DNA of 64,000 bases from Flavobacteriales bacterium (GTDB taxonomy: Bacteria > Bacteroidota > Bacteroidia > CAIKAF01): assembly GCA_022402535.1 (NCBI GenBank), contig JAKRSD010000015.1:106970-170969 (forward strand). The letters run 5' to 3'. Numbering within the stretch: position 1 is the stretch's first letter; every line of letters starts with the position of its first letter. The notes under the pieces were generated by a model that had not been told where the DNA came from, did not search any database, and worked only from the letters and a program-made list of their open reading frames with translations. Made by a program: the position numbers and the translations under genes. Of this stretch, positions 39,827 to 50,472 are shown piece by piece.

Positions 39827-40375
39827 CTATGGTTTCACTTTATAAATATCGGGCAAATTGCGCCCAAGTTCGTTATAATCTAATCCATACCCCACAATAA
39901 AATCATTCGGTATGGAAAGGGCAGTATAATCAATGTTTCTATCGCCCTTATAAGTATCAGGTTTTAAAAGAAGAGTACAAATTTTTAAGGATGCCGGCTC
40001 GTCCTTCTCAATACGTTCAAAAAGCTTTTGCATGGTTAATCCCGTGTCTACAATATCTTCCAGAATAATTACCTCTTTCCCTTTCAGGTTTTCGCTGAGG
40101 TCGGTAACCAAACTCACGGACCCCTGCGATTCCATCCCATGATAAGATTTCGCTCTGATAAAAGTAACCGTACAGGCAACCGTAATATGTTTCAGCAGGT
40201 CAGATGTGAACATAAAAGCCCCGTTCAACACAGAAACAAATTTAACTTCGCGTCCGGCATAATCCGTATTGATTTTCACCGCCACTTGTTTCACCGCCTC
40301 TGAAATTTGGGCATGAGTCAGGTATTTCTCGAAAGAAATGCCCAATAGCGATATTTCAGAAGCTCCTGTTTTCAT
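39827..40375 (-). CDS. hpt: Hypoxanthine phosphoribosyltransferase
   Basis: EVIILEDIVDTGLTMQKL; VGYGLDYNELGRNLPDIYKV. Confidence 0.95.
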   Translation of the reverse strand: MKTGASEISLLGISFEKYLTHAQISEAVKQVAVKINTDYAGREVKFVSVLNGAFMFTSDLLKHITVACTVTFIRAKSYHGMESQGSVSLVTDLSENLKGKEVIILEDIVDTGLTMQKLFERIEKDEPASLKICTLLLKPDTYKGDRNIDYTALSIPNDFIVGYGLDYNELGRNLPDIYKVKP

Positions 40376-40421
40376 GGCGCAAAGGTAACAATTCCGGGAT
40401 ATTATCTTTTCGATGTCGGAT

Positions 40422-40664
40422 TTACTGTCCGCATTCCCATAGGTCGGTAGAGTCTCCGGGAACCGGATCTATCAGGTAGATATTTCCATTTTCGGGACAT
40501 ACTTTCTGGGTGCCTATGAAGTACGTTCCGTTTCCGCCGGGAACCGGAGCATATTTTCTACATGTATAACATTCCTTTTTAACACAGCCTGAAGCCAATA
40601 AGGATATCAGAAAAACGCCTGTAAATGTTTTGAAAATTGTACTTTTTGCACGCATCATTATCAT
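40422..40664 (-). CDS. Small putative lipoprotein
   Basis: Lipobox LLASGC; 80 aa. Confidence 0.5.
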   Translation of the reverse strand: MIMMRAKSTIFKTFTGVFLISLLASGCVKKECYTCRKYAPVPGGNGTYFIGTQKVCPENGNIYLIDPVPGDSTDLWECGQ

Positions 40665-41077
40665 TATAAAGCCCCTTCAAAATATATACCTTCCGGAGAT
40701 ATATAATAAGCCAAAAGCCGGCCCAGCATGGCTATCCATACCAAAAAGTAAAAGCCCATCGGAAGTACGGAAAACCATGAAATTTCAACATCATCCAGTC
40801 GTTTTTTTATGTTGCGGGCAATGGTGAGCCATGCATAAAAATAAGCAATAACACTGACCAGCAATAACCACGAAGAAGAGGTGAGCACCCAGGGCCAGGT
40901 GGCTATAGACAACAACCGGTAAGTCCCGTCGGCCAGATAATGATAGGCCTGAATGCAGATTCCTGTTAGAATGTAAAGTAATATGCCGAGATGAGCCACA
41001 TAATACGACGGCTCAAAAATGATGGGTTTACGCTTTTCTTCCTGATCAAAAAGAGAGACCGGTTTTTGATTTTCCAT
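40664..41077 (-). CDS. Hypothetical membrane protein
   Basis: 137 aa, about three TM segments. Confidence 0.55.
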   Translation of the reverse strand: MENQKPVSLFDQEEKRKPIIFEPSYYVAHLGILLYILTGICIQAYHYLADGTYRLLSIATWPWVLTSSSWLLLVSVIAYFYAWLTIARNIKKRLDDVEISWFSVLPMGFYFLVWIAMLGRLLAYYISPEGIYFEGAL

Positions 41078-41086
41078 CTGTATCTA

Positions 41087-41503
41087 TTAACAGAATTGGT
41101 CGTAGCAGGCTTTCAGATGCTCGGCAATCATATCTGCACTGCGGCCTTCGATCATATATCTTTCCACAAAATGAACCAGTTCGCCATTTTTGAAGATAGC
41201 AATGGAAGGTGACGAAGGAGGATAAGGCAGCATGTAACTGCGTGCCGTTTCGGTAGCTTCGCGGTCTACACCTGCAAATACGGTTGCCAGTTTATTGGGT
41301 GTTTTGCTGTGGGTTAGGGATTTGAGCACACCGGGGCGGGCCGTTCCTGCCGCACATCCGCAAACCGAATTGATAACCATCAGCGAAACTCCGTTACCGG
41401 CTTCACTAAAAAAGTTTTTTACGTCTTCTGAAGACTCTAAAGATTCAAAACCGTTATCGGTAAGCTGCCCGCGGCAGGGATTTACTATTTCTTGTGGATA
41501 CAT
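41087..41503 (-). CDS. BrxA/BrxB-family bacilliredoxin
   Basis: NSVCGCAAGTARPGV; FVERYMIEGRSADMIAEHL. Confidence 0.93.
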   Translation of the reverse strand: MYPQEIVNPCRGQLTDNGFESLESSEDVKNFFSEAGNGVSLMVINSVCGCAAGTARPGVLKSLTHSKTPNKLATVFAGVDREATETARSYMLPYPPSSPSIAIFKNGELVHFVERYMIEGRSADMIAEHLKACYDQFC

Positions 41504-41617
41504 ACTTCTTGAATTGATAAAATGAACATTATACTTTCAGCCGACAAAATTAACCAAATACTTTTAGCTTTGTTTTTAAATGGCATAATACCAAAATCAG
41601 GAAAAAAGAGTAAAAAC

Positions 41618-44476
41618 ATGAAAAAAACAGCATGGATACTGGCCGGCTTTTTATTGGCAGGTCAGGTGGCTTTGGCCCAAATCAAGGGCGTGAAGCTGGT
41701 GGAAGAAGTGAAAAAATCAGGCGATGAACTGGTAATTCCTTATAAAAAATATGAGTTGGACAACGGACTTACGGTAATTATCCACGAGGATAAAAGCGAC
41801 CCGATTGTTTATGTGGATGTTACTTATCATGTAGGGTCGGGAAGAGAGCTTCCGGGCCGTTCGGGATTTGCCCACTTTTTTGAACACATGATGTTTCAGG
41901 GTTCGGACAATGTGGCCGATGAGGAGCATTTTAAAATTGTAACCGAATCAGGTGGTACACTAAACGGAACCACCAACCGCGACCGAACCAATTACTTTGA
42001 AACCATGCCCAGCAATCAGTTGGAAACCGCTCTGTGGCTTGAAGCTGACCGTATGGGTTTTTTTCTGGATGCGGTAACCATCGAAAAATTTGAAGTGCAG
42101 CGGGCCACCGTTAAAAATGAGCGCGGACAGAACTACGATAACCGTCCGTACGGACTGGTGGGCGAAAAAATGGGCGAAGTGATGTATCCCTTCGGGCATC
42201 CGTATTCATGGACTACTATCGGGTATATTGATGACCTAAATGCCGCTACATTAGATGATCTGAAAAACTTCTTCCTGCGTTGGTACGGACCAAACAATGC
42301 CACGCTTACTCTGGCTGGCGATGTGGATGTAGATCAGGCGCTGAAATGGATTGTGAAATACTACGGTTCCATACCCCGAGGTCCTGAAGTAAATGATCCC
42401 AAACCGGTAGTTCCCGTGCTGGACTCAAAAAAGTATATTTCTTACGAGGACAATGTGAAATTTCCACAGCTGAATATGCAATGGCCCACCGTACCCATGT
42501 ATTCTGAAGATGAAGCCGCGTTGGACGCTCTGGCATTTGCGCTGGGCGGTGGAAAAACATCTCCTTTATATCAAAAATTTGTAAAAACTCAGGAAGCACA
42601 AAGTGCTTTCTCGTACCATCCTACCTCAGAATTAGCCGGAACTTTTGATATTTTCCTACGGGCTTATCCCGGAAAATCGCTGGCCGATATGGAAAAAAAG
42701 GTGAATGAAGTTTTTGATGAATTCATCAAAAACGGAGGAATGACTCAGGATGTATTGGATCGTTTTAAAGCGAAAATGGAATCCGACAAAATCAACTCCC
42801 TGCAATCGGTCAGAGGCAAAGGGGCGCAGTTAGCGGCATACCAAACGTTTGAAGGAAATCCGAATTTGATCGGAAAAGAGCTTGCCCGCTACAAAAACCT
42901 TACCCCCGAGAAGGTAAACGAAGTTTTCCGGAGATATATTTACAACAAAGCCTGTGTGGTTTCAAGTGTGGTGCCCAAAGGGCAGGGCAGTTTAATTGCC
43001 GGGGCCGATAATGCCCGCCGCCCGCAAACGCCGGCGAATTTTAAAAATGATATCAGTGAGTATCAAAACCTGAAATACAACAAAGGGAAAGACAATTTCG
43101 ACCGGAGCAAACGCCCCGCTCCCGGAGCAAATCCTGTGGTAAAAGTGCCCGAATTCTGGAGCCTGAAATCAGACAATGGTTTGGAATTTATCGGAACTTC
43201 ATACAACGAACTTCCCGTAACCAATATTACCGTATATGTAAAGGCGGGACAAATCCGTGAAACGGAAGACAAAGCCGGTACCGCTTATTTGTTGGCAAAT
43301 CTGATGAGTGAATCTACCCGGAATTTTACCGCAGAAGAAATCAGTGCCAAGCTCGAAATGTTGGGAAGCAGTCTGGACGTTTCTTCTTCCCGAGAAGACA
43401 TCATCATTTCTGTAACCACGCTGAACAAAAATTTGGATGCTACCCTCGAATTGATGAACGAAGTGATGTTCCGTCCCAAATTCAGTCAGGAAGAGTTTGA
43501 CCGTTTGAAAACGGAACAGACCCAGGGACTTAAAAACCGCACTACGCAGGCATCCACTCTGGCAAATGATATTTTCAGGAGAATTATGTTGCCAACCGGT
43601 GTGGTCGGTTTACCCGAGCCGGGCACAGAGGCCGGAATTGCCAATATTTCTATGGCAGATGTACGTAGCTTTTATTACACCTGGTTTACACCCGAGAATG
43701 CTAAAGTGTCGATTGTAGGGTCAATATCAGAATCTGAAGTGAAAACCAAATTAGGCTTTTTACAATCTTGGAAAAAAGGAAACGCTGCCTCGCCTCAAAA
43801 GGCTTCCACGGCTAAAGGAAACGGAAAAACCATCTATTTTGTGGATAAACCTGGAGCCGCACAGAGTGAAATCCGTATCGGATGGCCTTCCATTTATTAC
43901 AATGCACTGGGCGAATATTATGCTGCCGGGGTGATGAACTATCCGCTAGGAGGAGCTTTCAACAGCCGTATAAACCTGAATCTTCGCGAGAAAAACGGAT
44001 GGACTTACGGAGCCCGCGCCGGATTTACGTCTACCGATTACGTAAATGTATATGTGGGTTCGGCCGGGGTAAAACTCGAAGCTACCGACAGCGCCCTGAG
44101 CGAATTTGTACGCGAAATCAAAGAATTTAAAAAGAATGGCTTGAAAGCGGATGAACTGGCTTTTGCCCAAAGTGCCATCAGCCAAAGTGAGGCACTGAAA
44201 TACGAAACACCGGGTCAGAAATCAGGCTTCCTGAAACTGATTATGGATAATGGATATGACAAAGATCTTTCGGCAAAGCGTAATAAAATCGCGGCTAAAA
44301 TGAGCCTGACCGAAGCCAATGAATTGGCTCGAAAGCTGCTGAATACCGACGAAATGGTAATTGTGGTGGTTGGCGATAAAGCCAAGCTGGCCGATAAAAT
44401 GAAAGCCCTGGGTTACGAGTTTAAAGAACTGCCTGCCAATGTGGAAGGCTTACAAGAAAAATTGAACAATAAATAA
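41618..44476 (+). CDS. M16-family zinc peptidase (two M16 modules)
   Basis: GFAHFFEHMMFQGS (HxxEH); signal peptide MKKTAWILAGFLLAGQVALAQ. Confidence 0.93.
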   Translation: MKKTAWILAGFLLAGQVALAQIKGVKLVEEVKKSGDELVIPYKKYELDNGLTVIIHEDKSDPIVYVDVTYHVGSGRELPGRSGFAHFFEHMMFQGSDNVADEEHFKIVTESGGTLNGTTNRDRTNYFETMPSNQLETALWLEADRMGFFLDAVTIEKFEVQRATVKNERGQNYDNRPYGLVGEKMGEVMYPFGHPYSWTTIGYIDDLNAATLDDLKNFFLRWYGPNNATLTLAGDVDVDQALKWIVKYYGSIPRGPEVNDPKPVVPVLDSKKYISYEDNVKFPQLNMQWPTVPMYSEDEAALDALAFALGGGKTSPLYQKFVKTQEAQSAFSYHPTSELAGTFDIFLRAYPGKSLADMEKKVNEVFDEFIKNGGMTQDVLDRFKAKMESDKINSLQSVRGKGAQLAAYQTFEGNPNLIGKELARYKNLTPEKVNEVFRRYIYNKACVVSSVVPKGQGSLIAGADNARRPQTPANFKNDISEYQNLKYNKGKDNFDRSKRPAPGANPVVKVPEFWSLKSDNGLEFIGTSYNELPVTNITVYVKAGQIRETEDKAGTAYLLANLMSESTRNFTAEEISAKLEMLGSSLDVSSSREDIIISVTTLNKNLDATLELMNEVMFRPKFSQEEFDRLKTEQTQGLKNRTTQASTLANDIFRRIMLPTGVVGLPEPGTEAGIANISMADVRSFYYTWFTPENAKVSIVGSISESEVKTKLGFLQSWKKGNAASPQKASTAKGNGKTIYFVDKPGAAQSEIRIGWPSIYYNALGEYYAAGVMNYPLGGAFNSRINLNLREKNGWTYGARAGFTSTDYVNVYVGSAGVKLEATDSALSEFVREIKEFKKNGLKADELAFAQSAISQSEALKYETPGQKSGFLKLIMDNGYDKDLSAKRNKIAAKMSLTEANELARKLLNTDEMVIVVVGDKAKLADKMKALGYEFKELPANVEGLQEKLNNK

Positions 44477-44499
44477 GAATTAGTAAGTATTACTATTAT

Positions 44500-44534
44500 A
44501 AAGCCGCCTGTTACTTACGGGCGGCTTTTATTTT
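44500..44534 (+). terminator. Rho-independent terminator after M16 peptidase
   Basis: AAAGCCGCC ... GGCGGCTTT. Confidence 0.8.
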
Positions 44535-44703
44535 GACTTAAAAGGGATGTGTTCTGTGTGATTAGTATAAAAAACGGTTTACATAGTAAACTAAACCCAA
44601 TTTATATTCCGCCAAAAATCTGAAAAATATCGAATATTGGCGAACTATAAAATTTAATATATTCTGATATATAGTATGTTATATATGTTTTTATTCTCTT
44701 TAA

Positions 44704-45459
44704 TTATTCTTCTTTTTTGTTCTTGGAGGCTATATTATTTTGTTTTCTCAGCGTTTTTTTCTCAATGATGATTATACCCAGCATAGGCGTCGCATCTTCA
44801 AGTTTCAGATGGAGTTGTATGTTTTGGTCTAAATTGGCCTTATCTACAGTGATTCGTTTAGTTTCATATCCTATGCTGCTTATAATTAAGGTGTACCTGA
44901 TGAATGTGTCCGCTTCTTCGGGAATTAGAATTTTAAAATACCCGTCCACATCACTGGTTGAACCATTCATAGTTCCCTCTATCCTGATGCTTGCAAATAA
45001 TATGGGTTCACCGGTTTCGGCATCGGTAAGCCGGCCTTTGATTACCGGCGGATTGTGGTTTGAAATTTGGCACCTGTTAGTTTTCTCAGGATTGTCATCC
45101 GTCCGCAACTCGGCATAAAACTCCGGGATTACGGATGTTTCTGTTTGAGCTGCCGTATGAAAGGGCAAGAGCAGGCTAAGTGCCATAATGCCTGAAAGAA
45201 TATATCCTGCCTTGGCTTTATGAGATGTGTTTTCGGTAAAAAGTGTTCGATTCAGTTGATTGGGATGAAATCTTCCGCAGATTTTTCCATCCTGTTTCAG
45301 CAAAAGGTTTATAAGATCGGCATCCGTTAGTTTGGAATAATCTACAAGGTTTCGGCGGCAGGCGTCACAGAACCGGCTATTGCCCTGTATCTGCATGTTT
45401 TCCCAACGTTCAGTACAGGGTTCGGGAATGGAAAGGGTTACATACGGCCGGCTCATCAT
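44704..45459 (-). CDS. Membrane protein with N-terminal Cys-rich (RFC-x2-C) motif and C-terminal carboxypeptidase-D regulatory-like domain
   Basis: CTERWENMQIQGNSRFCDACRRNLVDYSKLTDADLINLL...GKICGRF; PPVIKGRLTDAETGEPILFASIRIEGTMNGSTSDVDGYF. Confidence 0.75.
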   Translation of the reverse strand: MMSRPYVTLSIPEPCTERWENMQIQGNSRFCDACRRNLVDYSKLTDADLINLLLKQDGKICGRFHPNQLNRTLFTENTSHKAKAGYILSGIMALSLLLPFHTAAQTETSVIPEFYAELRTDDNPEKTNRCQISNHNPPVIKGRLTDAETGEPILFASIRIEGTMNGSTSDVDGYFKILIPEEADTFIRYTLIISSIGYETKRITVDKANLDQNIQLHLKLEDATPMLGIIIIEKKTLRKQNNIASKNKKEE

Positions 45460-45467
45460 CGGGCAAA

Positions 45468-46775
45468 TTATCTGTCCGTAATAGAATTTAATGCACCTAC
45501 ACCCACCAGTCGGTCGGCTCCCTGCTGCATCAAATCTCTGAAATATACAAACACAAAATAGGTGTTTTCTGTCCGTTGGAATGAACCTTCCAGGAGTTCG
45601 GCATCTCCTTCATTAGAGTCGGGCGTTTTTGATACAAACAGCCAATTATAATACCCCTGTTTCAGGTACTTTTCTAAAAAATATTCTTGGTTACGGTAGT
45701 TGTAATCCATTTTCCATTCGGGGTTCAGGCGGTTACCCGAAATCTGCCCCATGATATACACATCACCGGGATCCGATTTCGCTTTATCATGATACAGCGA
45801 AAAACGTACCCAGGCGTATCCTCCGTCCAGGTTTCCGTTTCGTCCGTCTACATTGGCAATAAACATATTGCCGTTTAAATCCTGGAGTAAAGTGTATTCT
45901 AGTCCGTTTCGTGAAATTTCTTTACGGAGTTTCATGCGTATCTCTCCGTCCGTATCCTCATCCATCGAAATGGTTTTGTCATTCTTCAACCGCAGCGAGC
46001 GCAGATCTAAAAAGCGGTATTCATTGGAACCTTTAAACGTTAGGGAGTTGTCTATATTACTGAAATCCATTTTGTTTCCCGTGAAAAACGCCGGTTTTAC
46101 ATTGGTTTTCATGTTGTCCCAACGCTGATTTTGCATAATCATTACCGTAATATCTCGTTGAGGCGAAATATTTGGGATATTGGACGCATCTACCGTAAAA
46201 ATGGGTTCCTGTGAAGTAAGTCTGGCCATGGACGACATGCCGTCGCGGATTCGTCCCTCTATTTTCACTAAAGATTCTGCCACCACAAACCGTTTGGTCA
46301 ATACCACATTGTTTACATCGAAGGATTCATACACTTTTAAGATATAATTTCCCGAAAGCTTCGGCCTCATGCCCGGTTGAGGGAATTTGAGCGTATAATG
46401 GGTATACGCTTGCTTGGTGCCGAAAGAAAATTCAAATTCGGTGATATCCTGTTGCAGAAACCCATTAATATACTGCATGGGCTGTAGGGGAGAGGGATTC
46501 CAGTCTCTGTCGCAATATTCGAAGGTATAATTGTACATTTTTGAACCTCCGTCAAAGTCATCAAAACGCAGTTCCAGCCGGTCTGTTCCCGACATATCGA
46601 TTAATGGAAAACTCCCAGGCGAACCCTCGCGGAATAAAACGGCGGTATGAATATTTTCCTTAAAAACCTGATCATAAACCGGTTCCTGTGCGTATGACGA
46701 AAAAGCAAATACGGTGGAAACAACCAGAATTACAGAGGGTATGTTGAAACGCTTTAATGCAGATTGAATGTTCAT
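45468..46775 (-). CDS. T9SS plug-family protein (formerly DUF5103)
   Basis: IHTAVLFREGSPGSFPLIDMSGTDRLELRFDDFDGGSKMYNYTFEYCDRDWNPSPLQPMQYINGF. Confidence 0.85.
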   Translation of the reverse strand: MNIQSALKRFNIPSVILVVSTVFAFSSYAQEPVYDQVFKENIHTAVLFREGSPGSFPLIDMSGTDRLELRFDDFDGGSKMYNYTFEYCDRDWNPSPLQPMQYINGFLQQDITEFEFSFGTKQAYTHYTLKFPQPGMRPKLSGNYILKVYESFDVNNVVLTKRFVVAESLVKIEGRIRDGMSSMARLTSQEPIFTVDASNIPNISPQRDITVMIMQNQRWDNMKTNVKPAFFTGNKMDFSNIDNSLTFKGSNEYRFLDLRSLRLKNDKTISMDEDTDGEIRMKLRKEISRNGLEYTLLQDLNGNMFIANVDGRNGNLDGGYAWVRFSLYHDKAKSDPGDVYIMGQISGNRLNPEWKMDYNYRNQEYFLEKYLKQGYYNWLFVSKTPDSNEGDAELLEGSFQRTENTYFVFVYFRDLMQQGADRLVGVGALNSITDR

Positions 46776-47055
46776 GAATCAAGGTTTGATTGATAAAATT
46801 TTAACTAAGAACGATAAAATCTGAAACTTTCAGAAAAAGTTCTTCATTTTTTGGATTTATCCTTCGCAAACATTTTGCCGGAATCGGTGTTTGGTTTGGC
46901 AAATTTCAGATTTGACAAGATATGGATCCGATAAAATTCAAATCCGGTAACTTAGGTAACAAAACTTCAAATAAATTTAACTTTCACTTCTGTAGATAAA
47001 AAAATCGGCTACTTTTGCCGCAAATTTTATAGTAAAATTTAATACCCTGCAGCGC

Positions 47056-48408
47056 ATGAGTAACGTGATCAGGATAAAAAAAGGACTGGATATAAAATTG
47101 AAAGGTGAAGCCGAAAAAATCACCGTATCTCCTGAAAATGTGGATACCGTGGTTATCTCTCCGCTCGACTTTCATGGTTCGGTTCCAAAATTATCAGTTA
47201 ACATCGGAGACAACGTAAAAGCGGGAACGCCCCTGTTTTACGATAAGTTGAGACCATCTGTTCAGTTTACCTCTCCCGTGAGCGGAGAAGTGATTGAAAT
47301 CAACCGCGGCGAAAAACGTAAAATACTCTCTATTCGGGTATTGGCCGATAAAACCACAGAATATGTGGATTTTGGGAAATCAGATCCGCTTAGCCTGAGC
47401 CGCGAAGAAATTATTGACCGCATTACCCGCTCAGGTGTATGGCCGGCCATAAAACAACGTCCTTTTGATGTAATTGCCAATCCTGAGCATGCTCCCAAAA
47501 GCGTGGTAATTTCTGCTTTTGACTCGGCTCCTCTGGCTCCTGATATGGATTTTGTGGTTCATGGATGTGGAAACGAATTCCAGACCGGATTAAATGCCCT
47601 TTCAAAATTGGCTCCGGCTGTGTTTTTGAATGTGCATGCTTCCCGCACGAAGAGCGAAATATTTCTGAAAGCCAAAAATGTAACGATTAATACTTTTGAT
47701 GGTCCGCATCCTTCCGGAAATGTGGGCGTTCAGATTCATCTTACACAACCGATTAACAAAGGAGAAACGGTTTGGACCATGCATCCTCAGGATGTAGTGA
47801 TTTTGGGTCGTTTGTTTACCGAAGGTCGTTACAATGCCACAAAAGTGGTTGCATTAACCGGTTCTGAAATCGTAAAACGCCGCTACGTAAAAGTAATATC
47901 CGGCGCTCCCGTTAAAAATATTATCGACGGTAACTACACTCCTGATAAAGAACTCCGGATTATTGGCGGTAATGTTCTTACGGGAAATCATATCCACGAA
48001 ACCGGCAATCTCGGATACTACCACAATCAGCTAACCGTGATTCCTGAAGGAAAAGAGCCTGAATTGTTCGGTTGGTTACTGCCCGGATTAAATAAATTTT
48101 CGGCCAGCAAAACATTCTTCAGCTGGTTGACGCCTTCTAAACAATACTCACTTGACACATCCCAACATGGCGAAGACCGCGCATTTGTAGTTACGGGTGA
48201 ATATGAAAAGGTATTCCCGATGAACATTTACCCGGTGTATTTGCTCAAATCCATTTTGGCAAATGACATTGAGCAGATGGAAAATCTGGGAATTTACGAG
48301 GTTGCCCCCGAAGATTTTGCGTTGTGCGAATTTGTCTGCACATCCAAAATCAACTCACAGGAAATTGTGAGAAAAGGCCTCGATATGTTAATGGAAGAAA
48401 TGATGTAA
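47056..48408 (+). CDS. nqrA: Na+-translocating NADH:quinone reductase subunit A
   Basis: IRIKKGLDIKLKGEAEK; first of the nqrABCDEF run. Confidence 0.96.
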   Translation: MSNVIRIKKGLDIKLKGEAEKITVSPENVDTVVISPLDFHGSVPKLSVNIGDNVKAGTPLFYDKLRPSVQFTSPVSGEVIEINRGEKRKILSIRVLADKTTEYVDFGKSDPLSLSREEIIDRITRSGVWPAIKQRPFDVIANPEHAPKSVVISAFDSAPLAPDMDFVVHGCGNEFQTGLNALSKLAPAVFLNVHASRTKSEIFLKAKNVTINTFDGPHPSGNVGVQIHLTQPINKGETVWTMHPQDVVILGRLFTEGRYNATKVVALTGSEIVKRRYVKVISGAPVKNIIDGNYTPDKELRIIGGNVLTGNHIHETGNLGYYHNQLTVIPEGKEPELFGWLLPGLNKFSASKTFFSWLTPSKQYSLDTSQHGEDRAFVVTGEYEKVFPMNIYPVYLLKSILANDIEQMENLGIYEVAPEDFALCEFVCTSKINSQEIVRKGLDMLMEEMM

Positions 48409-48425
48409 TTTAAAGGAAAATAAAC

Positions 48426-49649
48426 GTGAAAGCACTCCACAAATTCCTTACGGACAAAATAGAACCGCACTTTGTAAAAGGCGGTAAGTTAGAGAAAATA
48501 TGGCCGGTGTATGATGGTTTTGCCACCTTCCTTTTTGTTCCCGGTCACGCTACCCACAAAGGAGCCCACATTCGCGATGCCATCGACCTCAAGCGTACCA
48601 TGATTATGGTGGTTTTGGCGATGGTTCCGGCTCTGCTTTTTGGTATGTTCAACGTGGGACACCAGCATTATCTGGCCACCGGTGAATCTGCCGAGTTTAT
48701 GGATAAATTCCTCTATGGAGCCATAAAAGTATTACCAATCGTTATTGTATCCTATTCAGTCGGTCTGGGTGTGGAATTCTTGTTCTGCATCATTAAAAAG
48801 CACAGCATTAACGAAGGATTCCTTGTATCAGGAATGCTGATTCCACTGATCTTACCTGCTGATATTCCGCTGTGGATGGTTGCTGTAGCTACTATTTTTG
48901 CGGTCGTGATCGGTAAAGAGGTTTTCGGTGGAACGGGAATGAACATTTTAAATGTGGCCTTAGTTGCCCGTGCCTTCCTGTTCTTTGCCTATCCAACGTA
49001 CATGTCGGGTGATATGTGGGTAGGAATGGATAACCGTAAAGGATACGAAGTGGTAAAAGAAGGATTGGTTGACGGTTACACCGGAGCCACCAATCTGGCT
49101 CAGGCGGCTGATGCAAGTTTTGCCGGCCACTTCAGAAATGTATCCGGTGTAGGATACGAGAATACATTTATCGATTCATTCTTAGGTCTTATCCCGGGAT
49201 CCATAGGCGAAACCTCAACATTGGCCATATTATTAGGCGGACTTTTTTTAGTGATTATAGGAGTGGGAAGCTGGAGAATCATGCTTTCTGTTTTCACGGG
49301 AGCTTATGTAATGGGCCTTATCTTCAATTTAGTAGCAGGTGATAACGCATTCATGGCCATGCCCGCTCATTACCATCTTGTATTCGGCGGATTGGCTTTC
49401 GGTGCCGTGTTTATGGCTACTGACCCGGTTTCAGCCGCACAAACAAATTTGGGTAAAGTCATTTACGGATTTGGAATCGGGGTGCTGTGTATCCTGATCC
49501 GTGTGGTAAACCCGGCTTATCCTGAAGGTATGATGCTCGCCATCCTGTTCTTCAATGTAATGGCTCCGCTTATTGACTACTATGTAGTTCAGGGAAATAT
49601 TAAATCCAGAGTTAAACGTTTAAAATTGGCTACCAATGGCAATAAATAA
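48426..49649 (+). CDS. nqrB: NQR subunit B
   Basis: Multi-TM; GYTGATNLAQAADA FMN-binding region. Confidence 0.96.
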   Translation: MKALHKFLTDKIEPHFVKGGKLEKIWPVYDGFATFLFVPGHATHKGAHIRDAIDLKRTMIMVVLAMVPALLFGMFNVGHQHYLATGESAEFMDKFLYGAIKVLPIVIVSYSVGLGVEFLFCIIKKHSINEGFLVSGMLIPLILPADIPLWMVAVATIFAVVIGKEVFGGTGMNILNVALVARAFLFFAYPTYMSGDMWVGMDNRKGYEVVKEGLVDGYTGATNLAQAADASFAGHFRNVSGVGYENTFIDSFLGLIPGSIGETSTLAILLGGLFLVIIGVGSWRIMLSVFTGAYVMGLIFNLVAGDNAFMAMPAHYHLVFGGLAFGAVFMATDPVSAAQTNLGKVIYGFGIGVLCILIRVVNPAYPEGMMLAILFFNVMAPLIDYYVVQGNIKSRVKRLKLATNGNK

Positions 49650-50460
49650 AGAAAGTAACGGGTATATCATACTCTTTTCAACGGTATTGGTATTGGTAAC
49701 CGCCGTTGTACTGGTTACCATTTTCGGAGCTACCAATCCTGCGTTCAAGGTAAATCAGGAACTGGAGAAAAAGCAAAACATTCTTCAGGCCGTAAAAATT
49801 GATGTGGACAGAACGGCTGCTGCTGCCGAATTTGAAAAATCGGTTCAAAAAGCATTCGCCATCAACCCCGAAGGAAAAGTGATGACCAATGATTTTGACG
49901 AAGTGTTTAAGATTGACTTAGCCAAAGAACTTCGTAAAAAAGATGTGTCCACGCAGATGTTTCCAGTGTATGAAATCGTAAAAGACGGCAAAACCTATTT
50001 TGTGGTAGGTATGCGCGGTAAAGGACTTTGGGACGCTATTTGGGGTTATGTTTCAATAGAAGGAGATTACAACACGATTTTTGGTGCGGTATTCGACCAC
50101 AAAAGTGAAACACCCGGTCTGGGTGCCGAAATCAAAGAAAAATGGTTTCAGGCTCAGTTCGACGGTAAAAAAATATCCGATCCTCAAGGCCAGTTTGTTT
50201 CAGTATCCGTAATCAAAAAAGGAACCGCTCCGGTTTCTGATTACAATGTGGATGGTGTATCAGGCGGTACACTTACTTCTAATGGATTGCATGATATGCT
50301 GCATATGTTTTTAGGCGCTTTCGCCAAATACGGAGAAACCGTGAAAGTTCCTGAGCCCGTGAAGATTGAACCTGTAGTTGCGGATTCGTTGGCAACCGAT
50401 TCGTTGCAAGTTTCTGCGCAACAGGATTCATTAATTACAAATGAAAATACAAACCGTTAA
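49636..50460 (+). CDS. nqrC: NQR subunit C
   Basis: VDGVSGGTLTSNG FMN-binding motif. Confidence 0.95.
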   Translation: MAINKESNGYIILFSTVLVLVTAVVLVTIFGATNPAFKVNQELEKKQNILQAVKIDVDRTAAAAEFEKSVQKAFAINPEGKVMTNDFDEVFKIDLAKELRKKDVSTQMFPVYEIVKDGKTYFVVGMRGKGLWDAIWGYVSIEGDYNTIFGAVFDHKSETPGLGAEIKEKWFQAQFDGKKISDPQGQFVSVSVIKKGTAPVSDYNVDGVSGGTLTSNGLHDMLHMFLGAFAKYGETVKVPEPVKIEPVVADSLATDSLQVSAQQDSLITNENTNR

Positions 50461-50472
50461 TACATTATCAAT

